This document shows positions 36,349-47,656 of a stretch of 64,000 bases of DNA, piece by piece. The notes beneath the pieces were generated by a model. It had not been told where the DNA came from, searched no databases, and was given only the letters and a program-made list of their open reading frames with translations. Within the stretch, counting starts at the first letter, position 1. Every line of letters starts with the position of its first letter. Location: the NCBI GenBank assembly GCA_036429605.1, contig CM071591.1, forward strand, positions 2,418,001-2,482,000, given 5' to 3'. The translations under genes and the position numbers were made by a program. This DNA is from Cladobotryum mycophilum. Taxonomy: Eukaryota; Ascomycota; Sordariomycetes; Hypocreales; Hypocreaceae.

Positions 36349-37054
36349 ATGCGTGTCGCTACTCTATTTCTTACGGCTGTCGGCATGGTCGCTGCTGCGC
36401 CAGCTGCTATCAGCACCCAGCCGGTTGCTCTGTACGTCCCAGGCACCGCTCCTGGAAGTGCACCGGTCGACCATAGCCTCTCTCCACTCGGTCTACCTGG
36501 CTTCAACCATCTTAACCGAAACCAGACGGCGATTCAGCTCGATGAGAATGCGCCCTTTGATGGAAATTGTCTGCAAGTGACTCTTGGTGGCCACGGCAAG
36601 GTTGGACAAGCGACGATTGAGGGACAATGCGAGGATGACTCTGGACAATGGTGGCAGACGAGTCTCAACTTGAACCAGTGTCTTGGTAACAAGGCTGGAA
36701 GGCTGGTTCTCAAAGCATCGTAGGTTTACACTTGGAAGGTCTGATGATGTGTGTGGGAATTGAAGCTAACAAACGTCCCAGCGGTAACTTTGACTCTACC
36801 TGCAGACCTTGCACGCTTAACAAGGCCGAGAAGAATACCGATGTCATTCTCAAGTGCAACTGTCTCGACCAGGCCAATATTCCCCGATACACCTTCTTGG
36901 AGTTGGGACCACTAGGTATGAATTTAACATTGACACCCAGGTCAGGGACAAGAAGCTAACACTGTCCGCAGTCAACGACCCAAACACCGTCAAGCTTGTC
37001 GACGGACGTTTCGTTTGCGGCAATCGACAGGGATTCAAGAGTCCCACTTTGTAA
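36349..37054 (+). CDS. Secreted cyanovirin-N homology (CVNH) domain protein
   Basis: Lectin-like CVNH protein of 195 residues. ATG at 36349 begins a signal peptide (RVATLFLTAVGMVAAAPAA). A Pro-rich spacer of about 50 residues is followed by the CVNH domain. The two sequence repeats share the pattern of a Cys-containing strand (FDGNCLQVTL and later VDGRFVCGN) with LNLNQCLGN and CLDQANIP segments. Predicted exons are 36349-36719, 36782-36915 and 36972-37054; both introns keep frame. CVNH proteins bind mannose-type glycans, but the biological role in fungi is mostly unknown. It is transcribed toward the tail of the minus-strand NLR gene. I saw no truncation or frame conflict. Confidence 0.8.
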
Positions 37055-37841
37055 ACATCTAGATGGACTTTGGGTCATTTATACAACGATCCTTTGACGC
37101 TCGCATTCCTCGATGGATGAATCAGTTAGGGGGTTGAAGAGGGCGCTGTATACAGTACATACTCTGGCTTATTTGACTCTTCTGAAGCTATCTCACCCAT
37201 AGATAGCTCAGCCTCTAAGAATAAAAGTTTTTGTTTATATAGAGAGTTGTATCCTGCGTAAAAAAGCAATCGCCCTGTCTTATCGTGTGTGCAATCTTAT
37301 GAAGAAGCTCCTGCTGCGTCCAGTCCATGCACTCTCTGGTATCAGTGTTAGGAGGACCTAGGGCCACAACAGCGCATGGATACCTCACCTGCATACAAGC
37401 TCTCGATTCTTACTATCCAGATGATTTACCCCGTCGTTCGTTAAACAACCATATCCATCCGGATCCCGTGTCCAAGGGCATGGCAACCATTTTCTTTACT
37501 CGGTTTCACCCCTTGACTCAACTATATGAAAAAGAGACGAGGAGCTCTCAGGGCTCTGCGACGGCTAGGGGTCCCATAGATACAGCTGGATGTGAAATAC
37601 TTTAAAAGGTTTTTTTGCTAAAGTCACCGAAACCGCCGAGATGTACGGCCATGGCGCTGGAATAAATCCAATCAGTCCCGTCCATGGATCCATGGATCCT
37701 TTTGCGCCAAAAAGAAAATATAGTGTATCACTTTGGGAACCATACCAGGGCATCACATCAAAGCCATGCGAAACAATAGAGTTAATCTTTACCATTCTCA
37801 TTCATATCAATAGCAAGGTTTTTCTTGAACTCGAATGATCA
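37055..37841. other. Convergent intergenic region
   Basis: No gene seen between the CVNH gene (+) and the end of NLR2 (-). ORFs at 37327-37605 and 37565-37838 have no recognisable content. Confidence 0.5.
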
Positions 37842-40800
37842 TTATAGAAAGGGTGGTTCAGAAACGCCTATAAAAAGAATGCGGCCAGTGTCAGTGCCGA
37901 GAACAATATTGTGAGGCGACATGACTATCCCCCCGATAGTCAGGTGGCAGCCATAGAATATTTTTCCCATTCCAGGTAATCCAGTTCTCATTCTTGCCAT
38001 AGCCTTCCATCATGAATTCCCCCTTCTCCATAAAACTACTCAAGTTTATACGGCCGGATGCAGTAAGAATGGAAGTTGTAGCGTCGTCGAAAGATAGGCC
38101 TGGCACGGTTAACCTGGATACACCATGCCTGCTAATCCTCTTCTTCTTTCCCTCATATAAAAGCCACACCCGATAGTTATCGTCCGGAGCAAGCACTGAA
38201 AGGCCATCATTAGAGATGGCAATCTGTCTCTCGTAATTGTTTAGCTTGTCGGTACAGCATTCACAGTCCTGCACGTCATCGTCGGACTTGGAGCAAACGC
38301 GGAGTGTCATCTCCCGTATTTTCTCGCCGGTAGCTGCATCCCAGACACTCACAATTCTCGAGGTCGATAGCGAAGCAAGATAGTTCGAATTATTGGAAAA
38401 GGCCAATGCAACCATCGTCTCTCCAACGTGTATTATATCCTGAATCGAATTTTCTGTAACCAAATCCCATATGTTTGTTACTCCCTCATTTCCTTCTGCA
38501 AATAACCTGCCGTCAATGGAGAGTGCTGCCGAAGATCTCACGTTGCTGTAGGTATATCGATCCTTCCTTATCAGATGATGCTGTATCTCAATGCCTGAAG
38601 TAATGTTCAATTTCCAGAAGTTGTCATAATCATGATACACGTAAATGAACTTTGAATCTGGCGAAAATGCTAATTGGATCTTTCTGTGGGAGGTCCACCA
38701 GTGCTGGAGGTCAATGGTCTGAATCGCTCTGCTAGTAGTCGTGTCCCAGATTTTGATGTCTGCTATCCCCTCAGCCGTCGAGGCGGCCAGTTTAAGGTCA
38801 TTTGAAATTGCGATGCTTTGAATGGCGCCCTTATGCGTTGCCATGACCTCTGACTTTTTAGGTTCAGTTAAATCCCAGATTTTGACTTCTCGAAGTTTTG
38901 AAGATGCCAAAACTTTCGCATTGTTTGTCCACTCCAGGAGACCTCCAGTCCCCTCACAACCTAGTTCATGGAGGGTCTCGCCCGTGGCAACATCCCATAC
39001 AAAAGCAAGACTCGGCCCAACCGCCGCTATGAGCTCGGAGTTTTTGGAAAATTTGATTGAATAGAAAGAATGAGATTCGTTGTTCGTATTGAGAACCCGA
39101 TTCTTTGTCCCCGTATCCAGGTCCCAAATTGTAACATTCCCTTCCCCCCGAGAGCCAAGAGTTTAGAGTCACTCGAAAAGTTGATTGACGTAATATAACC
39201 GGGAAGCTTCATCTTCGTAGTACCTGCTGCCAGATCCCAGATTGTAACAGACTCATCTCCAAAAGCCAGAAATTTGGCATTATTCGATAGGTTTAATTTT
39301 CTCAGGGGCTTTGGATCTGGGTCATGTACAACATATAACTCTTTTCTTGTAGCCATGTCCTGGATTTGAATTGTATCCTCCGTCGGACATACAGCGATAA
39401 ATTTGCCGTCATCGGAAAGAGAGAAGACGAAATATTTGCTTGACATGGTGTGACTAGGAAGGCTACAGTCTTCAATCAAGGCACCTGAATTCATATCCCA
39501 AGAAAGAATGCCATCCTGTGTTAGCACTAAAAGGTGCTTCGAATCGCTCGAAAATACGGATCGCATTACAGTGGATGTATTTTTGAATTCCTGTATTTGC
39601 TTTCCTGAAGTGATGTCCCAAATTCTCAGGTAATCGGACTTATAGCCTGACGTTAGAATCTTCATATCATTGGAAATTGCTAATGCCATAAGAGAGCTTG
39701 AGGATTCGGTTTCGATTGTTTGCAGGCAAGGACTCCAAACGGCTTCTCTATCAAACTTGGGTTTGATCCATGATGGAAGCATATGATGAAACAGAGTCCG
39801 TATTACACTCTGTTCAGGACTGAACAGAATCGCGGATGAATATATTTGAAGGGGAGCATTCTCAATGATCCATGAATAGTACTGTGTGAACCGACGGGCA
39901 TCATGAATAAACTTTAAAAGCTCGCTACTTGAATTGTTTGGCTATTCTCATTAGTAATATTCAGAACACGGAGGGAGACTCAACTTACCTTGAGTAAACC
40001 CTCAAGTTGCCCTATATCAAGGATACCCCCCGACGGATTTCGTGTTAAGCTTATGACCTCAAGCCAGTGAAGAAAGTGGGTTTTCAAAAAGGTTAAGATC
40101 ATGCCGCCATTGCTGAGATCGTCTTGTAGTTTTGAACTGTCGCCCACGACAGTTGCCTCGCAGAGGTGCCCCATCCAGTGAATACAAGAATAGCGTACAG
40201 ACTCCAACGGGTCAGGGTCGGGCATACAAATATCCCCAACAAGAGTCCCCGGAGAGTCTAATCCATAGATATTCTGTCGCAGTATGGCCTCCATGGCAGT
40301 CAATGAGTTGATAGCCATGGTGTGGAGAATCTCCCCTATACCGCCAGGATAGAGGATAGATTGTGCTATGGGGTGGCAGGTCAAGTACTCCTTGGCAGAT
40401 TGATGAATGAAGTAGACAGTGTTATCACGAACTGTCAAAAAAGACCCGCACTTCTTTATTAAACTCTCCATCTGGTCTGGTTTTGCAAGATTGTCTTTAA
40501 AACCTGCCAGGGCCGCTAGTTCTTGAAGATGCAAGGGTCGATATGCGAGGGTTGTAATAGCAAGAATAGCTCGGCACCGCTCTAGGTCTCTTCTTTTCTG
40601 GCTGATTTGCTGTAGCATAATAGAATAAAGGCCTTCTAGATCCTCGGGTATTTCATCTAATATCGCTAACACCTCTGAGTGCTTATCATATAGAGTATCC
40701 TCAATGTCTTGGAGTCGTTTGAACACAATCGCAACCCAGAGGAAGGTCCCATTGGCCAGTTCACTTATCCGTAAACGAACCTTTTCTTCTAACTGACTGT

Positions 40801-42635
40801 CTTTTTGTAGAAATAATATCTGTGATGCTTTGTAGGAGATGTATGCATCAACAGAAGCTGACACTAGAGCAGCATTTACCTCGAGGCTAAGACCCACGCC
40901 CCCAATCAGTCGTTTCTCAATTTCTGGCCAGTTCCGACTAGACACAATCCACTTGGTATTGGATAAAGGCGGCAAGTTCTGAATCAGGCCTAGGAGCTCA
41001 GTCAGGCCTGTGGTGCATTCATCAAGTGCATCAATAACCACATAGGATGTTCTCAATCTTTCATCCAGTAGAATATTTCGGAAGATATCAGATAAGGTGT
41101 GCCAAGCGTTGAAACCTTCAAAGATATCCTTGCCAGCAGGATCATACTGTTTTCTTATATGAGAAATAAGACAAGGTTGTTGGTCAGCGAATAGCCATAT
41201 CAGGCCACGTAGAACGGCTAGGTGGTTATTGATGGATGGGACGGTAGCTTGGCAGAAAAAAGTGATATGACACTCGGATGAGTTAACGATTGTCGCCTTA
41301 AATAATCAATGATGCCACAGAGAAGCATAGTCTTGCCTTTCCCTGGATCGCCCCTTAACCAAAGTAACCGTCTGCTGTCACGGAGCCAAGACTTGAAGTC
41401 TGGGTTCTCGAGAATCCAGCAAAAGGAATCTTGGAATAGACCTCCTTTGGTGCTCTCGATACGGTTCTTGTCTATTCGAGGATCCGTAATGTACAAGTCT
41501 CGGAGACATTGTATATCTTTTTCTGTCTTTTGGTGCTCTTCTTGTGTCTTTGTAAAAGCGGCAATCTGTTTAAGGTGCGACTCTGACTTGACAGCCACGA
41601 ATTCATAGGTGAGTTCGCGAAAGTAGGCTTCGGATTCCTGGACTGCCTTGACACTCCCATCCCAGTCATCGAGCTTTATGAGATCACGTAGAAAGACGAG
41701 CCCCCGATGGCGATGATAGCAGTAAATGCTTCTCATTTCGAATGATAGGAGCTTTTTGTAGAGATCGACAAGCTTTGTTTGTAGTTCACGTTGAACACCT
41801 GCAAACTCGCCATCCTTTTGTTTGTCCTTGACGAGGTGTCTGACGAGTTCGCAGTACCAGTTCATCGATTTGATAACATGATTGACGCCTTCGCGGTTGG
41901 TTTTGGTCTGCGTTATAGGGTTTGCCAAAATCTGTATCAAATAAGCTTTTGAATGTTTAATATTCGTGGGGAAATCACCTCGAGTGAAAGAGAAACCGCA
42001 GCCCAGGGGAGAGCAGCCTGCGGCGCCTCCCTGATTGCGGCCCTTACTATATCCTTGAAGAGAGTGACAGTCTCAATTGCAGTACCCAAGTTCTCTTTTA
42101 TTTTTGCTTCACGTGAAATCTTTTCCAAACCAGCATTGACCAGTTGGTACATTTGATACCTCCTGCTGTCTTTATCATGTTGCTCAATGGCGTTTCTCTC
42201 AGACTCGAGCTCTGAGGAAGTAACATCACTGCCCTGAAGCCTGCGGGATAAAATCTTCTCGTATGCTTGTACCAATGCGGCCTCTTTGGTCTTGAGCTCA
42301 TCATAGGCACTATCCCATATAGTTTCGGCTAGAGTCGGGGGCTTGTTCTCTATTTCGTAAACGACCGCTGGATCAAGTGATGGCTTTAGATCAGTTGTTG
42401 GCCCGGTAACCGTCAAAGCTGGTAAGTAATGGTCATGAAAAGCTTCCTGAGAAGCTTCTGTGATTTTTATAGAATGCTCTGGCTTGGGTTCCGGGACTGA
42501 TAATGCAGTGCTAGATGTAGATGGGGTGGTTCGCCCGTCCTGAACGACTTGCACAGAGTCACCTCCCTGTGGCCTGCTGCGAGACCCGCTACGAAAATGA
42601 GTGTGTAACCGGGTGAATATTTTCTTGGGGCCCAT
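37842..42635 (-). pseudogene. NACHT_N-NACHT-WD40 NLR-type protein with three frame breaks
   Basis: Second NLR-type STAND gene. ATG at 42635. Exon 1 (to 41979) and the start of exon 2 carry a disordered Pro/Ser region and then the N-terminal domain found before NACHT in fungal NWD proteins (LPWAAVSLSLEILANP, then MNWYCELVRHL). Introns are 41932-41978 and 39942-39988, both phase 0. NACHT shows P-loop GDPGKGKT and Walker B YVVIDALDEC; WD40 repeats fill exon 3. The frame breaks at about 41290 (one base missing between P-loop and FFCQ), at the six-C run 39144-39149 (seven needed) and at the six-C run 37929-37934 (five needed). Correcting all three gives exons of 657, 1944 and 2100 nt and about 1566 residues ending at 37842. 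Two breaks are in homopolymers, so assembly error is possible; the break at 41290 is not clearly so. As written, no full-length product can be made. Confidence 0.8.
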
Positions 42636-43148
42636 TGAGAATAATGCTAATATATGAATTCGAATGATTGAGAAATGAAAAACTTGATAGATACTTGCAA
42701 TGTCAAGTATATGCAATCGCTACGATTCGAAGCATGATGACGCTCACAGACAGGCCGTTGAGCACAATGCGGGGTTGATGTACAATGGAACATTGAGCAG
42801 ATCAGTAACAAGGCATTGGGTTGGTATTGCAGCCTTGAGATTATGTAAATATGTAAATGGTCCATTTTATGCAGCATCCTTGCCTCTGCGTGCGCTTGCA
42901 TGGAAGGAATAGGTGGATCCATGAAAGGTATCTATGGAATACGGTACCAAGTATTACGTGGGGGCATCATCACTCAACGGGCAGCTTGAACAAAAGGATA
43001 CTTAAAGACGTTTTTAATAAAAGAAATTGTAATTTTATGTATGCCGAAAGCAAACCAAATATGGAACTACTATTTAGGTAGCTAGCTAAATAACACTCCA
43101 TTCAATTACCGGGTACGATCCCAGAGACGGGGTGTTCCAAGTCATCTC
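42636..43148. other. Intergenic region upstream of NLR2
   Basis: No gene. It is AT-rich between the BTB gene end and the NLR2 start; no elements recognised. Confidence 0.5.
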
Positions 43149-43934
43149 TCAACTCATATCCATCTCGTCCCCCTGAGCCTGCAGCACCTTACCCTTCACC
43201 TGAACCAGATCATCCCTAAACTCCAACACCTTATCCGTCAAACCCACAAACTCGCTGTGCTCCGCCGCTTCATCGAGCACCCGGACGAAAAACCGCGCGA
43301 TAAGAGTGCGTGCCGGATCCGCCTTCTGCGTGCCCTTGTACACCACCCTCACCATATCGAGTAGGTCGACCATGTGATCACCCAAGGACACATTGTTCTG
43401 CAGGATGTTGCCAAAGAGCCTGTCGAGCCGCTGGAGCATGAGCGCGCAGAGGTCCCTAACGGACCACTTGAGGGCGAGGGCGTAGAGTCTCGCGGTGTGG
43501 CGGAATACCCAGCGGGAGGAGCCGAGGCCGGTGCTGGAGGGCAGGCTGGAGGCGTCGTCGTAGGTGGTCTCGTCATCTGAGTCGAGGAAGTTGCTGTTGT
43601 TGTTAAACTCACCGACTAGGGAACTGACGGGCACCGAACTACCGGACTGGCAAGAGGACACGGGAGACATGGCCTCGGGGGAGTCATCCTGATCGTTTGC
43701 AGCCCAGGACGGGTTGGCAAAGGTGTAATCGTGGCAGCATGCGTAGCGGTAGAGTCCGAGAAAGGTATCGTATTCTACGTCTGACCAGTCGATTGTATTC
43801 TTAGGAGAGGTGTCGATGAGGTCTTTGAGGGGGGCAGAGAGGGATCTGATGGAGGACTTGGACATGCGAAAGGGGCGGCTGTCGGGGCCGGCGAGGAAGG
43901 TGATGAAGGTATTGGGGTCTGAGAAGAGATCCAT
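43149..43934 (-). CDS. BTB/POZ-like domain protein
   Basis: Single-exon gene of 261 residues from the ATG at 43934, chosen over an upstream in-frame start because the fold begins directly after it. The N-terminus resembles fungal BTB proteins: FLAGPDSRPFRMSKSSIRSLS, then NTIDWSDVEYDTFLGLYRYA, matching the usual VDWSDVDEETF-type strand. A Ser/Asp-rich insert (about residues 80-135) separates this from a helical C-terminal part with HTARLYALALKWSVRDLC. The conserved pattern continues with VVYKGT and LIARFFVRVL. BTB domains mediate dimerisation or recruit Cul3 ubiquitin ligases; no other functional domain is visible. It is upstream of, and co-oriented with, NLR2. There is no evidence the two act together. 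Confidence 0.7.
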   Translation of the reverse strand: MDLFSDPNTFITFLAGPDSRPFRMSKSSIRSLSAPLKDLIDTSPKNTIDWSDVEYDTFLGLYRYACCHDYTFANPSWAANDQDDSPEAMSPVSSCQSGSSVPVSSLVGEFNNNSNFLDSDDETTYDDASSLPSSTGLGSSRWVFRHTARLYALALKWSVRDLCALMLQRLDRLFGNILQNNVSLGDHMVDLLDMVRVVYKGTQKADPARTLIARFFVRVLDEAAEHSEFVGLTDKVLEFRDDLVQVKGKVLQAQGDEMDMS

Positions 43935-44425
43935 GGTTAAATAGGGGGTATGGAATATGGGATGTAATAAGAAAATTGGAGAATATGAGAGTGAATCTGC
44001 TGTTGAGCTTGTGGGTTCTAGGGGATGGATAGCGTGAGGTACTGGGAGAATGGTGTAGATATATACTTCAATCATGAGACGAGTAAGCCGTGATGCCCAG
44101 AAAGACAGCGGTTAAATATTATGCCGTTGAAAGAAGATGTTTTTCGATACATGGCGAAACGATGTTGTTCATCAAAGAAGCACGAAGAAACAAGAAGGAT
44201 GCTTGAAACAGCAAGCAGGGGACGATGGAAAGGCCTCATCATGATGGCATCAAAATACTGAAGAGTCCAGTCAAAGTATTGCATAGTGAAGGGAATTCGA
44301 CACAGAACTGGTACAAGGTAGTATCATTCTCTTTGTAAGCATCCGAAATCTCATCAAAATCTCACCATCCAAAAAGCGCTTTCACATTATATCCATACCC
44401 CTTTGTCAAAGAAAGCCACTTCCTT
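43935..44425. other. Intergenic region
   Basis: No gene. It lies between the TFIIIC subunit end and the BTB gene start, both on the minus strand. Confidence 0.5.
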
Positions 44426-44661
44426 TCACACAACAAACTTGCCACCACATCCACCACACACCTCACCCGACGATGCTGTCACGCCCTCAGACGACCCCAA
44501 ATACTCCCGCGCCAACTTCTCAAGTTCAGAGACCTTCAAACAGCGTAGCTTGCAGACGCCGCAGACGCGGGATACACCGGGGGCCATGATTGGGATACCT
44601 GATGCTGCGCATGTAGCTATATTCCCCCAACCATTAGACCAAAAATGACGATGACAAGCGT

Positions 44662-44692
<31 letters not shown>

Positions 44693-46784
44693 AAGAAGAA
44701 AAAGAAGAAGAAAACTTACCAAAAGGATGACCATTCTCACAAATAGCTTCATCGTCTTTAATGCGAAACCTCGAGTTACAAAAAACACAAGCAAGCCGCG
44801 CAGCCACATCCCTGAACTGCTCCCGCAGAGCACTCGACTCCCCATTCGACGCCGCCGCCGCCGCCGCCCTTCTAGCCGACGTAGCCCCAGGAACTTCCTC
44901 CCCCATGCCGTACATCCACTCCCATATCTTCCCCTCGGTGGTGAGCGGCTTCGACGCAGCGCGCGCCTGGGGTTCCTCCTCGTCGCCGGGGACCTGCCAG
45001 TCGAAATGGATGTTGCAGAAGCCGCGCCGGTTAGGGTGCTGGGTGCTCTGCTTGGAGGATAGGAGGGCTGAGCATCCGCCTCCAGGGGATAGAGCGAGTC
45101 CCCAGAGTCGGAATCTATGGGGGTGAACTTGTATCTGCGGTCTCGTGTCTTCAACCATTTTGTCCTCTCCGTCGTCTGAATCGGAATCGAAGTCAGAGTC
45201 GATGCCTTCTAGGGCTGCACCCCTGGGGACGAGTCGTGCCGTCTGGTCTCCCAAATCTTCAGCCCACTGCGGTAAAGGAGCCATTTCCTCTGGAAGGGTT
45301 GTCTGGTACCAATCCATGTTCGTAGCCGTAGCGGACAATCTGACGGTGGAGTAGTGAGGGATGGGCAATTTATTGTATGGATCAGGTTGATGTATCACGA
45401 GTCCTATCTAAGCTTAGCAAATGTCAGAGAAGTAAAGAATGATAAGTCCAAATACCTGTAATGGGATTCGTCGACAGTTCATCTTCTCGTGGATACATGG
45501 ACGAGCATTCCCAGGGAGAATGTTCTTGCATCGGTTCGCTCAGGGCACCATTGAGCGCAACTTGAAACAGCTTAGACACAAACGGAGTCGCGATGACTCC
45601 TCTAGCTATGAACGCATCACGCTCAGTCCATACCTATCGCTTTATTAGTGTGGTAGACCAGTATTCGAACCAGATGACTTACTGCATCCTCCCACTCAAC
45701 AAAGGCGTCGTTGGAGAGAAACAAGCACATTCCCGTCGTATTGCTCTCCTCTATAACAACATTCGGTATCTCACCCTTGTCCCAATCACCATATATCGTA
45801 ACCCTGCGGAAGCCAACAAAGTTCTTTGCAATGTAGGCAAGTGTCGCGGATCGATATCCTTCGCATACAAGCCAAGGGCTCCACTTGAGCGAGAAGATGC
45901 TTCCATGAGGAACAAAATCAGGATCTACAGGACTAATATTCTGATCCAAGTGTAAGAGCTCTATTCGTAAAGGGGAGAATGATGTAATCAACTTACTCCG
46001 TGTGGTCCCTGTCCCTCAAATCTACCCAGCTCCGTCACGTTCCAGATCGACTCTTCTTCAGGAGCCAGCTTTGAGGCTTCTTGACGAGGGAAATACTGAA
46101 CGCTCATGATGGAAATTTCGCCCGCATCGGTAGCATAAGCCAGCAGAGCTCTTCCAGTAAAGATCTCCTTGGCCCACGAAAACGACGTGATGCGCTCATT
46201 CATATTTCTAAACCCACCCTCGCATTCAGGATCCGGCAGGGAAGCTTCGCTCCCAAACCCCAAAGCATCTTCCAATTCTTAAAGCTGCGTGTCCGCATGC
46301 TCGACGTCCCCGTCGCTCGCCGATTGATATGCTCGCCAAAGGCAATGACACTGCCATTCGTCGTCAACCCCATCAGAATCGGTCGCAGATTGCACCCCAA
46401 CCCATTCGGCGACCATTCCACTCTAACAACCTGACCAAGAGCCGATCCGGACCCTCCCAGCACACCGTTCCCAACGCCTCTAAAACTCTTATCTTCATCG
46501 GCGCGAGGCTCTGGGAATTTGACCCCGGCTTGGGCGCATAGCTGGGCGTTGATGGACTGATTTGGTTGCACGATGGCGGAGGGTTGAAGCGACAGCATGA
46601 ATTGATGCTGTGAGACATCCGGGTCATCATTTCCATCGCGCCCGGATATATATTCAGGTAGGAAGATGTAGATGCATTCTGCGGTAGCCACAGCCAGTTC
46701 GGCGTCACAGGACCAGGCGAGGGCGTGAGGCGACAGAGGGCGAGATGTCAAGCTCAAGGACTGAAGGGGGCGGGCCTAGTGAAT
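44426..46784 (-). CDS. TFIIIC complex subunit (delta-type WD40 N-terminus, C-terminal zinc finger)
   Basis: RNA polymerase III transcription factor TFIIIC subunit. The N-terminal half is beta-propeller-like (SPHALAWSCDAELAVATAE, then HGSIFSLKWSPWLVCEG). The C-terminus is the TFIIIC-type zinc finger: CVFCNSRF, CENGHPF, TCAASGIPIMAPG, CGVCKLRCL and CGGCGGKF. Predicted exons are 45997 upward, 45940-45683, 45633-45456, 45403-44720 and 44616-44426; the four introns keep frame. The coding frame is open upstream of a TTG at 46757 to an acceptor-like CACTAG near 46784. No ATG is in frame, so the true start is probably in a short upstream exon I cannot place. Exon 1 changes frame at a three-base run (46239-46241, one base missing), probably an assembly error. 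With it corrected, 690 residues are encoded from 46757. Confidence 0.88.
44663..44713. repeat. GAA/TTC triplet repeat in a TFIIIC intron
   Basis: About sixteen AAG/GAA units with one interruption, inside the 103-nt intron 44617-44719 of the minus-strand gene. It forms a TTC-rich tract on the transcribed sense strand, just after the GTAAGT donor. Confidence 0.9.
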
Positions 46785-47656
46785 CATATTAGCCAAACAG
46801 ATCACAATCCCATAATCCCATTAACAGATTAACAGCCCATTGTCATAATTTCTCTCGTAATTTGTCGAAAGCAAAGTGAAATAAAGGCCAAGTGAGCAAG
46901 TCATGCAAACTTCATGTGTTGGAGACTTTCATGATGCGCATCATGATTATAGTGCCTTATAAGCACCTAGAACCTCTACATGAATGCGTAAGAAGATACA
47001 TAGGCTCATAAAGAAATGACTTGAAATGGTTGACAATGGTGTAGTGAGATAACATAGGTCTTGAGATTCAAGATGCATTACCTTGAAACGATCCATCTTA
47101 TGGGTTACTCCAAACGAGCTGTGTGGAAAGCTTAATCATCTAACCGACCAGGCATAATTTGCTAACTATTGGCTCAATGCCTACTTGGAAAGGGTGCAGA
47201 GGAGGCGCGTCATCACAGAGCTTCAAGTGGTTCATGAGGCTCAAATATGAATGCTTGAAATGTTTTGCTTTACTTTACGTGCTGGTGTTTGCTGACTAAG
47301 GCATAAAGACTGGTCTTGAGACTCCACCAAGCGTCTTGTCTAGATCAGTTCTATCAACTCCAACGAGTATAACAGTTTCTACGGACATTACTATAGAGTA
47401 AGTGATTCAAGCCAGACCCACGACGAATGACTCGACGCCTTGTATTTTTGGAGTTGCCCACCTCTGACGGGCTACAGAAGGATTTGCTTACTGTCTCGTA
47501 GGGATTTGTGAGAATATAGGGTAGCTCGAACCATGATCCCCGGATATGCCCTGTCAAAACTCCAGTTTTGGGAATCTGATAGTTGATTCATATCTTTTCT
47601 GGTAGACTTCCAGTGGCCCTGAATGATGATTTTGAAAGCTGATTCTTGTAGTATAT
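46785..47656. other. Intergenic region upstream of TFIIIC subunit
   Basis: No gene supported. It probably contains the first small exon and promoter of the TFIIIC gene near its left end and the GPI8 3' flank at its right. Confidence 0.5.

Noticed and set aside
41240..41295. Possible 44-nt intron (GTTAAC to CCAAG) instead of the NLR2 frameshift
   Set aside because: It would delete the conserved FFCQA strand, which reads correctly in the downstream frame.
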